DNA of 64,000 nucleotides. Origin: Butyrivibrio sp. GTDB lineage: Bacteria > Bacillota > Clostridia > Lachnospirales > Lachnospiraceae. Shown here piece by piece: positions 43,449 to 53,607 of this stretch. The notes under the pieces were generated by a model, which was not told the DNA's origin, searched no databases, and saw nothing but the letters and a program-made list of their open reading frames with translations. The translations under genes and the position numbers were made by a program. Position 1 is the stretch's first letter. Each line of letters starts with the position of its first letter. The stretch covers positions 1 to 64,000 of the forward strand of contig SVGB01000016.1 in the NCBI GenBank assembly GCA_015056565.1. Direction: 5' to 3'.

Positions 43449-45032
43449 ATGTGCGCAATTCTTACATACACCAGGAAAGAGGCTGATGAAGCGTATTTCA
43501 AAGAGCTTCTTGAAAGGACCGCTTCAAGAGGCCCTGACATGACAAGGATTATGAAGGTAGAAGGCGGATTTATGGGATTTAATCGCCTCTCCATCATGGG
43601 CCTTAATGAAGCTGGGATGCAGCCCTTTACTCTGGGAGGGAGCGCAGTAGTCTGTAACGGCGAGCTTTACGGTTTCAAGGCACTTAGGACTTACCTTCAG
43701 AGCCTTGGCTATACCTTTAAGTCAGACAGCGACTGCGAGATACTTCTTCCTCTCTATGAGAAGCTGGGCAGCAGGATGTTTTCACTGCTTGACGCAGAGT
43801 TTGCTCTTGTCATCTACGACGGGGAAAAAGATAAATTCATAGCAGCCAGGGACCCAATAGGAATAAGGCCTCTCTACTACGGCTACGATGATGAGGGGTA
43901 CATCATGTTTGCCTCAGAGCCTAAGAACCTTACAGGGGCATGCAAGATGATAAAGCCCTTCCCGCCGGGACACTACTACGAGGATGGAGAATTTATCTGT
44001 TACAGGGATATGACCAGGGTAAAAGAGATACAGACAGATTCACTTGAAGTCATCACAAAGAACATCCACGACAAGCTGGTAAGTGGCATTGAAAAGCGCC
44101 TTGACGCTGACGCGCCGGTAGGATTTCTTTTATCAGGCGGCCTTGATTCATCGCTTGTATGCGGCGTAGCAGCAAGGCTTTCAGATAAGCCCCTTGAGAC
44201 CTTTGCAATAGGCATGGACATAGACGCCATCGACCTTAAGTACGCAAGGGAGGTTGCTGAATATATAGGAAGTAACCACCACGAAGTCATCATCACAAAG
44301 GACGACGTTTTAGGAGCCTTGGAGCCGGTCATCCACGCTCTTGGAACCTACGACATAACCACCGTAAGAGCTTCCATAGGAATGTATCTTCTATGTAAAT
44401 GGATCCACGAAAACACAGACATCAAGGTGATCCTTACAGGAGAGATCTCAGACGAGCTCTTTGGGTACAAATATACGGACTTTGCTCCAAGTGCTGAAGC
44501 TTTCCAGGAAGAGGCAAAAAAGAGAATTCACGAAATTCACATGTACGACGTTCTAAGGGCAGACAGATGCATCAGTGTAAACTCCCTGGAAGCAAGGGTA
44601 CCATTCGGAGACCTGGATTTCGTCAGCTACGTAATGAGCATCGATCCTGAAAAAAAGCTAAATACCTACGGCATAGGAAAATTTCTTTTGCGCAAAGCAT
44701 TTGAAGAAGATAAGGTCATACCCCACAGCATCCTGATGCGCGAAAAGGCAGCATTCTCAGATGCAGTCGGTCATTCACTAAGGGACGACCTTATGGAGCA
44801 TGCAGACGCTGCATATTCCTACGCTGAGTATGAGATAGCGAGAAAGAAATACACCCACGCCACTCCTTTTACAAAAGAATCCCTTTTATACAGAGAGATC
44901 TTTGAAAAGTACTACGAGGGCCAGTCAGAGATGGTTGTGGACTTTTGGATGCCAAACAAAAAATGGAAGGGCTGCAATGTGACAGATCCGTCTGCCAGAG
45001 TGCTTTCAAACTACGGAGCAAGTGGAGAGTAG
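43449..45032 (+). CDS. asnB: Asparagine synthase, glutamine-hydrolysing (AsnB)
   Basis: The product is 527 residues. Cys2 is the N-terminal glutaminase nucleophile, with FNRLSIMG, CNGELYGF and AARDPIGIRPLYYG. The synthetase domain has the ATP pyrophosphatase loop LLSGGLDSSLVCG and TGEISDELFGY. It converts aspartate to asparagine using glutamine nitrogen. AGGAGG lies just after terminator T2. The gene leads an apparent asnB-glnN-gltB-gltD transcript. Confidence 0.95.
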   Translation: MCAILTYTRKEADEAYFKELLERTASRGPDMTRIMKVEGGFMGFNRLSIMGLNEAGMQPFTLGGSAVVCNGELYGFKALRTYLQSLGYTFKSDSDCEILLPLYEKLGSRMFSLLDAEFALVIYDGEKDKFIAARDPIGIRPLYYGYDDEGYIMFASEPKNLTGACKMIKPFPPGHYYEDGEFICYRDMTRVKEIQTDSLEVITKNIHDKLVSGIEKRLDADAPVGFLLSGGLDSSLVCGVAARLSDKPLETFAIGMDIDAIDLKYAREVAEYIGSNHHEVIITKDDVLGALEPVIHALGTYDITTVRASIGMYLLCKWIHENTDIKVILTGEISDELFGYKYTDFAPSAEAFQEEAKKRIHEIHMYDVLRADRCISVNSLEARVPFGDLDFVSYVMSIDPEKKLNTYGIGKFLLRKAFEEDKVIPHSILMREKAAFSDAVGHSLRDDLMEHADAAYSYAEYEIARKKYTHATPFTKESLLYREIFEKYYEGQSEMVVDFWMPNKKWKGCNVTDPSARVLSNYGASGE

Positions 45033-45033
45033 A

Positions 45034-45110
45034 GCACTTACCGAGGTCTTTTCGAGGTTAGTGCGAACCTCTGGGATTCACTTGATGAGGTATTTTCGAA
45101 TCTAGTGAAT
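45034..45110 (+). promoter_or_regulatory. Tandem covarying hairpins between asnB and glnN
   Basis: Two hairpins share a plan. Hairpin A (45034-45064) pairs GCACUUACC with GGUUAGUGC; hairpin B (45076-45110) pairs AUUCACUUGAU with AUCUAGUGAAU. Each has one U-U mismatch at the same place and a 13-nt loop GAGGU(C/A)UUUUCGA. All three upper stem pairs differ between A and B, and all are compensated, as is one lower pair. This supports a selected RNA structure. The element starts right after the asnB stop and ends 53 bp before glnN. Confidence 0.7.
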
Positions 45111-45163
45111 ATCCAGGAGTAGAGCATAAGCGGTGCAAAATTAAAATTAAGGAGGAGAACATC

Positions 45164-47272
45164 ATGATCAAAGCAAGCGCATTAACAGAGGAGTTTGGAA
45201 GTCTTGTATTTAACGACAAAGTAATGAGGGACCGCCTTCCAAAGGACATCTACAAGGCAGTTCACAAAACTATAGAAAAGGGCACGCACCTTGAGCTTGA
45301 TGTAGCCAACTGCGTGGCAGCAGTAATGAAGGAATGGGCAGTTGAAAACGGAGCCACCCACTTCACACACTGGTTCCAGCCAATGACTGGCCTAACAGCA
45401 GAAAAGCACGACAGCTTCATTTCACCTATGGATGACGGCACAGTGATCATGGAGTTTTCAGGAAAAGAGCTTGTAAAGGGCGAACCTGACGCATCAAGTT
45501 TCCCATCTGGCGGCCTTCGTGCAACCTTCGAAGCAAGGGGCTACACAGCCTGGGATCCTTCATCACCAGCATTCATCAAGGACGGATCTCTTTACATCCC
45601 AACAGCTTTCTGCTCCTACGGCGGAGAAGCTCTTGATAAAAAGACACCTCTCCTTCGCTCAATGGAAGCTCTGTCAAACGAGGGCGTCAAGCTCCTTCAC
45701 CTTCTTGGTTATGGAGACGTAGGAAGAGTTAACACCACCATCGGTTCAGAGCAGGAGTATTTCCTTATCGACAAGGACGATTACAAGAGGAGAAAAGACC
45801 TTTTGTTCACAGGAAGAACTCTTATCGGAGCTCCTGCAACAAAGGGTCAGGAGATGGAAGATCACTACTTCGGCGTTATCAAGCCCAAGGTTTCAGAATA
45901 CATGCATGACCTTGACGAAGAGCTTTGGAAGCTTGGAATCCCAGCAAAGACCAAGCACAACGAGGTTGCTCCATCCCAGCACGAGCTGGCCCCTGTATTT
46001 GAGACAGCAAACATCGCTGTTGACCACAACCAGCTCACAATGGAGGTTATGAAAAAAGTTGCTGACAGGCATAACTTTGCATGCCTCCTTCATGAAAAGC
46101 CATTCGAGGGCATCAATGGATCAGGTAAGCACAACAACTGGTCAGTGTGCACAGACACAGGTATCAACCTTCTTGACCCAGGTAAAAAGCCTGCAGAGAA
46201 CATTCCTTTCCTGGCATTCCTTACAGCTGTAATTGCAGCGGTTGATGAGTATGCACCAATCCTTCGCCTGTCTGTTGCATCAGCAGGAAACGACCACAGA
46301 CTTGGCGGTAACGAGGCACCTCCAGCTATCATTTCAATCTTTGTAGGTGATGAGCTGGCAGAGGTATTAAAGGCCCTTGAGGAAGGCGCTGATTACCAGG
46401 GACAGGGCAAGTCCCAGATGTCCATGGGAGCCACAGTACTTCCACACTTCATCAAGGACAACACAGACAGAAACAGGACTTCACCTTTCGCATTTACCGG
46501 CAACAAGTTCGAGTTCAGAATGCCAGGTTCCTCAGTTTCTGTAGCAAACGCCAACATCGTCCTCAACACAGCAGTTGCAGAGGAAGTTAAAAAGATCTAC
46601 GAAAAGCTTCAGGGTGTAAGCGAAGAAAGCCGCAAAGACAAGGTGATCGAAGTGCTCAGGGAAACACTCATAGAGCATAAGAGAGTTCTTTTCAACGGAA
46701 ATGGATACACAGACGAGTGGGTAGAAGAAGCAGCAAGGAGAGGTCTTCCAAACCTTAAATCCCTCCCAGATGCAATGCCTTACTGGATCAGCGAAAGCAC
46801 TGTTGAGCTCTTTACAAAGCACGGCATCTTCACCAGGGAAGAGATCTTATCAAGATACGAGATCCTTCTTGAGAACTACTCAAAGTCAGTACACATCGAA
46901 GCTCTCACAATGCAGGAGATGGTGAGAAAAGACCTTACGGAAGGCCTTGTAGCTTATGAGAAGGACCTGACAAAAGAAATCCTCCAGAAAAAGAGTGTCC
47001 TTGAGGGAGCAGGCTGCATCCTTGAAACCGGCGTACTTAAAGGCCTGGAAGAAGCTTCTGAAAAGATGTGCGCAGCCCTTGATAAACTCTCAAAGGATAC
47101 AAAGACTGCTGAAGAAAAGACTGAGAGTCTTGAGATTGCAGAGTACTACGAAAAGACAGTGCTTGCAGATATGGATGAACTCAGGAAATACGCGGATGCA
47201 GCAGAGGCACTTATCCCTGATAAGTACTTAAGCTACCCAACATACGGACAGATGCTTTTCTCACTCAGATAA
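45164..47272 (+). CDS. glnN: Glutamine synthetase, type III (GlnN)
   Basis: The product is 702 residues, the size of the GSIII class found in Bacteroides and many Clostridia; GSI would be about 445. The motifs GSEQEYFLID, NEVAPSQHELAPVFETANIAVDHNQL, GINGSGKHNNWS and NRTSPFAFTGNKFEFRMPGSS are present. It makes glutamine from glutamate and ammonia. AAGGAGGAG precedes the start. It is the middle of the ammonia-assimilation set, with GOGAT genes following. Confidence 0.96.
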   Translation: MIKASALTEEFGSLVFNDKVMRDRLPKDIYKAVHKTIEKGTHLELDVANCVAAVMKEWAVENGATHFTHWFQPMTGLTAEKHDSFISPMDDGTVIMEFSGKELVKGEPDASSFPSGGLRATFEARGYTAWDPSSPAFIKDGSLYIPTAFCSYGGEALDKKTPLLRSMEALSNEGVKLLHLLGYGDVGRVNTTIGSEQEYFLIDKDDYKRRKDLLFTGRTLIGAPATKGQEMEDHYFGVIKPKVSEYMHDLDEELWKLGIPAKTKHNEVAPSQHELAPVFETANIAVDHNQLTMEVMKKVADRHNFACLLHEKPFEGINGSGKHNNWSVCTDTGINLLDPGKKPAENIPFLAFLTAVIAAVDEYAPILRLSVASAGNDHRLGGNEAPPAIISIFVGDELAEVLKALEEGADYQGQGKSQMSMGATVLPHFIKDNTDRNRTSPFAFTGNKFEFRMPGSSVSVANANIVLNTAVAEEVKKIYEKLQGVSEESRKDKVIEVLRETLIEHKRVLFNGNGYTDEWVEEAARRGLPNLKSLPDAMPYWISESTVELFTKHGIFTREEILSRYEILLENYSKSVHIEALTMQEMVRKDLTEGLVAYEKDLTKEILQKKSVLEGAGCILETGVLKGLEEASEKMCAALDKLSKDTKTAEEKTESLEIAEYYEKTVLADMDELRKYADAAEALIPDKYLSYPTYGQMLFSLR

Positions 47273-47283
47273 AGAAATTTTTG

Positions 47284-47312
47284 CCCCGCCGCAGGGAATC
47301 TACGCGGCGGGG
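47284..47312 (+). other. GC-rich hairpin between glnN and gltB
   Basis: CCCCGCCGC and GCGGCGGGG pair perfectly around an 11-nt loop with no T-run after it. This is not a standard terminator. It may act in RNA processing or partial termination between glnN and gltB. Confidence 0.7.
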
Positions 47313-47335
47313 AATTTGACGCAAGGTAGGACAAA

Positions 47336-50300
47336 ATGGAACCTATAATGAATGAAAGAGACGCCTGCGGAATAGGCGCAGTTATAAATATCGACGGAAA
47401 GCCTGACAACAAGGTACTTGACGATGCTCTCTCAATCGTTGAAAAGTTAGAGCACCGTGCTGGAAAAGACGCAACCGGAAAGGTTGGAGACGGCGTAGGT
47501 ATCCTTGTGCAGATTTCACACGACTTCTTTAAGAAGGCTGTAAAGGGAGATGGACTTACTATTGGAGGCAAAGGAGACTACGGCATTGGAATGTTCTTTT
47601 TGCCCCAGGATCCCATGAAGCGCATGTTTGCAAAGCGCATGCTGGAAGTCATCGCAGAAAAAGAGAACCTCACAGTCCTTGGCTGGAGAGATGTTCCCAC
47701 TCACCCTGAGATCCTTGGGAAGGTGGCAGTAGCCTGCATGCCCTATATTTCACAGTGTTTTGTGAAAAGACCTGCAGATGTAGCAAAGGGCATCGACTTT
47801 GACAGGAAACTATATTGCCTTCGCAGGGAGTATGAGAAGTCTTCTGATGATACTTATATCTGTTCATTTTCATCAAGGACCATTGTATATAAGGGCATGT
47901 TCCTTGTAGGGCAGCTAAGGCTCTTTTACCAGGACCTTCTTGACCCTGAGTACAAGACTGCAATTGCCATGGTCCATTCAAGATTTTCTACCAATACAAC
48001 GCCGTCCTGGCAGAGGGCACATCCATACAGGATGATAGCCCACAACGGCGAGATCAACACCATAAGGGGTAACAGCGACAGGATGCTTGCAAGGGAAGAG
48101 ACCATGTCCTCGGATGTGTTTGGCGATGACCTTTCAAAGGTTTACCCGGTCATCGCATCCTCTGGCTCTGACTCTGCAATGCTTGATAATACCCTGGAAT
48201 TTCTCTACATGAATGGCATGGATCTGCCTCTTGCCATGATGCTCACAATCCCTGAACCCTGGAAGCACAACGACTTTATGGCTCAGGACAAAAAAGATTT
48301 CTACCACTATTACGCTACAATGATGGAGCCCTGGGACGGGCCGGCGGCAGTTCTTTTCACCGACGGAGAGGTGTTTGGAGCAACCCTTGACCGAAATGGC
48401 CTAAGGCCCTCAAGATACTATGTCACCAAGGACGGAAGGCTTATCCTGTCTTCTGAAGTTGGTGTTTTGGACATCCCGGAGGAGAACATCCTTAAAAAAT
48501 CAAGGCTGTCACCAGGTCACATGCTCCTTGTGGACACTAAAAAAGGCCGCATCATTTCAGATAAGGAGTGCAAGGATGGTTATGCGAAAAAGAGTCCTTA
48601 CGGCGAGTGGCTTGACAGGTATCTTCTGCACCTTGCTGATCTGAAGATCCCTAACAAGAAGATCGAGGTCCACAGTCAGGAAATGAGGGACAAGCTCTAC
48701 AAGGTCTTTGGCTACTCCTACGAGGATGTGAAGGATCAGATCATGCCCATGGCCACAGCAGGCATAGAGCCCACAGTTTCCATGGGAAGCGATATTCCGC
48801 TGGCTATGCTCTCTGACCATCACCAGATGCTGTTTTGTTATTTCAAGCAGCTCTTTGCTCAGGTTACAAATCCGCCGATCGATTCCCTTCGCGAGAAGGT
48901 TGTCACCGATACCACAGTGTACATCGGATCTGACGGCAATCTTTTAAAAGAAAAGAACGACAACTGCAGAGTGCTGGAGGTCAATAACCCCATACTTACT
49001 GGCGTTGACCTTATTAAGATAAAGGCTCTGGACCAGCCGGGATTTAAGGTTGAGACCATATCTCTTTTGTATTATAAGAACACTTCCGTTGAAAAAGCTC
49101 TTGAGCAGCTGAACATCTCAGTTGACAGGGCAGCCCAGGAAGGCGCCAACATCATCGTATTGTCCGACAGGGGCGTTGATGAAAACCACATGCCGATTCC
49201 GTCACTTCTTGCTGTATCCTCAGTGGAGCAGCATCTTGTGCGGACCAAGAGGCGCACAGCGGTTTCCATCATTCTTGAAAGCGGAGAGCCAAGGGACGTT
49301 CACCAGGTGGCAACTCTGCTTGGTTTTGGTGCAAGAGCCATCAACCCATACCTGGCCCACGAGTGCATCGCAGAGCTTATCGACATCGGAATCCTTGATA
49401 AGGATTATCATACGGCAATCGCAGATTACAACAAGGCTCTTCTTGGTGGCGTTGTTAAGATCGCAGCAAAAATGGGTATCTCAACCCTTCAGTCCTATCA
49501 GTCCGCAAGGATATTTGAGGCAATTGGCCTTTCAAAAGAGCTTATAGACAAGTATTTCACCGGAACCACCAGCAGAGTTGGCGGTATCGGCATAGAGGAG
49601 ATTGGCGAGGACGTTGAAAAGCGTCATAACAGAGCCTTCGACCCTCTTGGACTTCATACGGATGAGAGCCTTGACTCCTTTGGTTTCCACTCTCTTAGAA
49701 GCGGCGACAACATGGAAGACCACATGTACAGTCCCAAAACCATCGTGACACTGCAGAGAGCAGTAAGGGAAGGAAACTACGAGCTGTTTGGGCAGTACAC
49801 AGACATGGTGGACGACGAGAACAGACCTCATACGTTGAGAGCTCTTTTGTCCCTGGTCCCAGCAGGTAAGCCCGTTCCTATCGAGGAAGTTGAAAGCGAA
49901 GAAAATATCGTAAAGAGATTCCAGACAGGAGCCATGAGCTACGGATCTCTTTCCAAGGAGGCCCACGAGACACTGGCAATCGCCATGAACAGGCTCGGTG
50001 GAAAGAGCAACACCGGTGAAGGCGGAGAACTTCCTGAGAGATTTGGAACCGAGAAAAACAGCGCAGTTAAGCAGGTTGCATCGGGACGTTTTGGCGTATC
50101 CAGCAGTTACCTCTTAAGTGCAAAAGAGATACAGATAAAGATGGCACAGGGCGCCAAGCCTGGAGAGGGCGGACACCTGCCAGGCAAGAAGGTTTACCCG
50201 TGGGTAGCTAAGACCAGATTTTCAACTCCGGGAGTAGCCCTTATTTCACCGCCACCTCACCATGATATCTATTCCATCGAGGATCTGGCACAGCTTATTT

Positions 50301-51889
50301 ACGACCTTAAAAATGCCAACGACAAGGCGAGGATATCAGTAAAGCTGGTATCTGAGGCGGGAGTTGGAACTATTGCATCCGGTGTTGCAAAGGCAGGAGC
50401 TCAGGTTATCCTCATATCTGGATACGACGGCGGAACAGGAGCTGCACCTTCATCCTCCGTGCACCACGCAGGACTTCCATGGGAGCTGGGGGTAAGCGAA
50501 GCCCATCAGTCCCTTATAGACAACGGCCTTAGAAGCCACGTGGTACTGGAAACTGACGGTAAGCTCATGACAGGAAGAGACGTTGCTATTGCGGCTCTTC
50601 TTGGAGCAGAGGAATTTGGCTTTGCCACAGCGCCCCTTGTATGTATGGGCTGCATGATGATGAGAGTCTGCAACAAGGACACCTGTCCTGTGGGCATCGC
50701 AACCCAGAACGAGGAGCTTAGAAAGCGCTTTAAAGGAAAACCTGAGCATGTCATGAACTTCATGCTCTTTATCGCAAGACAGCTCCGTGAGATCATGGCG
50801 GAGCTTGGCTTTAGGACAGTAGAAGAGATGGTTGGAAGGACCGACTGCCTGAAGATGCGAAGCTATGAGGGAACTTCAAGGCAGGCAAGGAAAAATGCAG
50901 CTGATCTTTCAAGGATACTGGATGGAAGATATGCAGGATGCGAAAAGAGCTCTTTTGACCAGAAAGATGCCTTTGACTTTGGCCTTGAAAAGACGCTGGA
51001 TAGCAGGGTTCTGATCCCTGAGTATGAGAAGAATAAAAAGAGCCTGAAGGCAGCAGGCAGCAGAGCGGAAAGAGAAGGCTCAGCGTCAGGCGGCAAGAGT
51101 GCAGATGTGGTCCTTGATGTATCAAGTACTGACAGAAGCTTTGGAACTCTTCTTGGCAGCAGGGTCACAGCTGACTTTGGAAATTCTCTTTCTGAGGATT
51201 CATTTGTGGTTGAGGCCCATGGCGGCGGAGGCCAGTCCTTTGGCGCATTCCTTCCAAAGGGTGTTACACTGCGTCTTTACGGCGATGCCAACGACGGCTT
51301 TGGAAAGGGCTTATCTGGCGGAAAGGTTGTAGTAAGGCCTTCTGAGAAAGCCACTTACAAGGCACATGAAAATATCATAATCGGTAACGTTGCTCTATAC
51401 GGTGCAACTGCAGGAAAAGCATATATTTGCGGCGCAGCAGGCGAGAGGTTCTGCGTGCGAAACTCCGGCGCTGTGGCAGTTGCTGAAGGGTGCGGCGATC
51501 ACGGCCTTGAATACATGACCGGGGGACGAGCAGTGATCCTTGGCATGACAGGCAAAAACTTCGCGGCAGGTATGAGCGGTGGAATCGCCTATGTCCTTGA
51601 CAGGGAGCACACTCTTTACCTTCGAATGAACAAGGACATGGCATCCCTATACGAAGTTACGGAGAAGTACGATATTGCAGAGCTTAAGGCGATCCTTGAG
51701 GACTATGTAGCAGAGACTGATTCTGAGTTTGCAAAAGAGATCCTTGATAACTTTGAGGAGAATGTATCTGACTTTAAGAAGATCGTGCCAAACGACTACC
51801 AGAAGATGATCACAGCCATTGGCAGGTATGAGGAGCAGGGAATCGATCACGAGCATGCAGTTTTGGAAGCTTTTAAAGAGATGGCGTAA
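47336..51889 (+). CDS. gltB: Glutamate synthase, large subunit (GltB)
   Basis: The product is 1517 residues, a full-length GOGAT alpha subunit. A 10-residue propeptide precedes Cys11 (MNERDACGIG), the amidotransferase nucleophile after processing. The glutaminase domain reaches about 430, the central domain about 770, and the FMN synthase domain spans about 820-1210, with GEGGELPERFG, PGEGGHLPGKKV and the 3Fe-4S cysteines in CMGCMMMRVCNKDTC. The GXGXG beta-helix domain follows. With GltD it makes two glutamates from glutamine and 2-oxoglutarate. An AGGTAGGA site precedes the ATG. Confidence 0.97.
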   Translation: MEPIMNERDACGIGAVINIDGKPDNKVLDDALSIVEKLEHRAGKDATGKVGDGVGILVQISHDFFKKAVKGDGLTIGGKGDYGIGMFFLPQDPMKRMFAKRMLEVIAEKENLTVLGWRDVPTHPEILGKVAVACMPYISQCFVKRPADVAKGIDFDRKLYCLRREYEKSSDDTYICSFSSRTIVYKGMFLVGQLRLFYQDLLDPEYKTAIAMVHSRFSTNTTPSWQRAHPYRMIAHNGEINTIRGNSDRMLAREETMSSDVFGDDLSKVYPVIASSGSDSAMLDNTLEFLYMNGMDLPLAMMLTIPEPWKHNDFMAQDKKDFYHYYATMMEPWDGPAAVLFTDGEVFGATLDRNGLRPSRYYVTKDGRLILSSEVGVLDIPEENILKKSRLSPGHMLLVDTKKGRIISDKECKDGYAKKSPYGEWLDRYLLHLADLKIPNKKIEVHSQEMRDKLYKVFGYSYEDVKDQIMPMATAGIEPTVSMGSDIPLAMLSDHHQMLFCYFKQLFAQVTNPPIDSLREKVVTDTTVYIGSDGNLLKEKNDNCRVLEVNNPILTGVDLIKIKALDQPGFKVETISLLYYKNTSVEKALEQLNISVDRAAQEGANIIVLSDRGVDENHMPIPSLLAVSSVEQHLVRTKRRTAVSIILESGEPRDVHQVATLLGFGARAINPYLAHECIAELIDIGILDKDYHTAIADYNKALLGGVVKIAAKMGISTLQSYQSARIFEAIGLSKELIDKYFTGTTSRVGGIGIEEIGEDVEKRHNRAFDPLGLHTDESLDSFGFHSLRSGDNMEDHMYSPKTIVTLQRAVREGNYELFGQYTDMVDDENRPHTLRALLSLVPAGKPVPIEEVESEENIVKRFQTGAMSYGSLSKEAHETLAIAMNRLGGKSNTGEGGELPERFGTEKNSAVKQVASGRFGVSSSYLLSAKEIQIKMAQGAKPGEGGHLPGKKVYPWVAKTRFSTPGVALISPPPHHDIYSIEDLAQLIYDLKNANDKARISVKLVSEAGVGTIASGVAKAGAQVILISGYDGGTGAAPSSSVHHAGLPWELGVSEAHQSLIDNGLRSHVVLETDGKLMTGRDVAIAALLGAEEFGFATAPLVCMGCMMMRVCNKDTCPVGIATQNEELRKRFKGKPEHVMNFMLFIARQLREIMAELGFRTVEEMVGRTDCLKMRSYEGTSRQARKNAADLSRILDGRYAGCEKSSFDQKDAFDFGLEKTLDSRVLIPEYEKNKKSLKAAGSRAEREGSASGGKSADVVLDVSSTDRSFGTLLGSRVTADFGNSLSEDSFVVEAHGGGGQSFGAFLPKGVTLRLYGDANDGFGKGLSGGKVVVRPSEKATYKAHENIIIGNVALYGATAGKAYICGAAGERFCVRNSGAVAVAEGCGDHGLEYMTGGRAVILGMTGKNFAAGMSGGIAYVLDREHTLYLRMNKDMASLYEVTEKYDIAELKAILEDYVAETDSEFAKEILDNFEENVSDFKKIVPNDYQKMITAIGRYEEQGIDHEHAVLEAFKEMA

Positions 51890-51912
51890 GGAGCGTTGGG
51901 AGACTTTTAGTT

Positions 51913-53463
51913 ATGGGAAAAGAAACAGGATTTCTTGAATTTAACAGAATGAATAATGGGGACGTGCCTCCACTTGAGAGAATAAAAAGCTTTGAGGAAT
52001 TCCATACTCCTTTGATGCCGGAGAGTAGGAGGCAGCAGGCTGCAAGGTGTATGAACTGCGGAGTGCCCTTTTGCCAGTCAGCCATGAACCTGAGCGGGAT
52101 GGTGGTTGGCTGTCCTCTGCATAACCTGATCCCTGAGTGGAACGATGAGATCTATAAGGAACACGACGAGCATGCATTTAACAGGCTCCATAAGACCAGC
52201 AATTTTCCTGAGTTCACAGGTCGTGTGTGCCCGGCTCTTTGTGAGAAGGCATGCATGTGCGGTCAGTACGGAGATGCTGTCACAGTTCACGACAATGAGC
52301 TGTTCCTGGTGGAAAGAGCTTATGAAAAGGGTTATGTAAAGCCCCTTGCTCCAAAGGTAAGAAGCGGTAAGAAAGTTGCCGTTGTCGGAAGTGGCCCATC
52401 AGGCCTTGCAGTTGCAGATGAACTCAATCACAGAGGGCATCTGGTTACAGTATTTGAGCGCGAGGATGAGATCGGCGGACTTTTGATGTACGGAATTCCC
52501 AACATGAAGCTTGATAAGAGCGTCATTAAGCGCAGAAGAAAGCTCATGGAGGAGGAAGGCGTTAAGTTTGTCACAGGCGTAGATGTAGGCAGGGATAAGG
52601 ATTCTCGTGAAATCTTAGATGGGTTTGATGCAGTAGTTTTGTGCTGTGGGTCCAAGAAGCCAAGGTCTCTGGCTGTTGCTGAACCAGGCAAGGTAGGCGG
52701 TGTATATTATGCTGTCGACTTTCTGACCCGGAATACCAAGGCGCTTATGAAGGCTTCAGACAGAAGCGTTGCAGCCCTTAAGGAAGTTGGTGGTTACATC
52801 GACGCTGCAGGTAAGAACGTTGTCATCGTCGGCGGCGGAGATACAGGTAACGACTGTATTGGAACAGTCATAAGGCAGGGCGCAAAGAGCGTCACAGCCC
52901 TTGAAATGATGCCAAAGCCACCAGTTACCAGGGCGGCGTCAAACCCTTGGCCAGAATGGCCAAAGACCCTCAAGACCGACTACGGCCATGAGGAAGCTAT
53001 CGCAGTATACGGCTCAGATCCACGAGTATTTGAGACCACAGTAAAGAGCATCAATGTGGACAAGAAAGGTCATCTAAAAGAAATTGAGACCGTCAAGGTT
53101 GCCTTCAAGGACGGCAAACTCACTGAAGTTCCCGGCTCCGAGAAAAAGCTTAAGTGCGAGCTTCTCCTTATCGCTGCAGGTTTCATCGGCTGCGAGGACT
53201 ACACCGCCAAGGCCTTTGATCTAAGACTATCACCCCGCGGAACCGTCGAGCCCATGACAAGACACGGGGACGGTTCTACTGTCTCATTGCATGCAACCGG
53301 ACACGGGGACGGTTCTACTGTCAGCATTTACCGCGCCGGCCAAAAGCTCTTTTCCGCAGGGGACATGCGTCGCGGCCAGTCTCTTGTAGTCTGGGCCATC
53401 GCCGAAGGCAGAGCCTGCGCCAGGGAAGTTGATGAATTCCTTATGGGGTATTCGAATCTGTAA
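51913..53463 (+). CDS. gltD: Glutamate synthase, small subunit (GltD) with in-frame repeat insertion
   Basis: The product is 516 residues against about 490 for the family. The N-terminal iron-sulfur region has [21 protein letters not shown] and [15 protein letters not shown] and NADPH sites are [15 protein letters not shown] and [15 protein letters not shown], and the end is [20 protein letters not shown]. It passes electrons from NADPH to GltB. Just before SAGDMRRGQ, 22 residues come from a family A repeat (53257-53322), giving HGDGSTVS twice. The usual sequence there is a short surface loop, so the enzyme probably still works. Confidence 0.96.
   Translation: MGKETGFLEFNRMNNGDVPPLERIKSFEEFHTPLMPESRRQQAARCMNCGVPFCQSAMNLSGMVVGCPLHNLIPEWNDEIYKEHDEHAFNRLHKTSNFPEFTGRVCPALCEKACMCGQYGDAVTVHDNELFLVERAYEKGYVKPLAPKVRSGKKVAVVGSGPSGLAVADELNHRGHLVTVFEREDEIGGLLMYGIPNMKLDKSVIKRRRKLMEEEGVKFVTGVDVGRDKDSREILDGFDAVVLCCGSKKPRSLAVAEPGKVGGVYYAVDFLTRNTKALMKASDRSVAALKEVGGYIDAAGKNVVIVGGGDTGNDCIGTVIRQGAKSVTALEMMPKPPVTRAASNPWPEWPKTLKTDYGHEEAIAVYGSDPRVFETTVKSINVDKKGHLKEIETVKVAFKDGKLTEVPGSEKKLKCELLLIAAGFIGCEDYTAKAFDLRLSPRGTVEPMTRHGDGSTVSLHATGHGDGSTVSIYRAGQKLFSAGDMRRGQSLVVWAIAEGRACAREVDEFLMGYSNL
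53257..53322. repeat. Family A repeat (direct form) inside gltD
   Basis: There are two direct copies of GACACGGGGACGGTTCTACTGTC with a spacer whose core TTGCATGCAA is self-complementary. The total length of 66 bp equals 22 codons, so the frame is kept. The arrangement matches the repeat after cobS. Confidence 0.95.
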
Positions 53464-53607
53464 GTGGATTTTTGTCTGGTTTTTTGCTATTCAAATTGCT
53501 GTATACATCAGTGATCATTTTATTGAATTCGTGCATATTTTAGGGTATCCAATCCTATTTCAAAAGGATATAATTCCTCTTGGAATATATTAATGGGAAT
53601 GAATGAA

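Noticed and set aside
45055..45072. Hexaloop hairpin GAGGTT-AGTGCG-AACCTC before glnN as a third ANTAR site
   Set aside because: The loop has A1 and G4, but the tandem copy does not keep it, it competes with the covarying stem, and no terminator overlaps it.
47284..47312. Hairpin between glnN and gltB as an intrinsic terminator
   Set aside because: There is no T-run after the stem on either strand.
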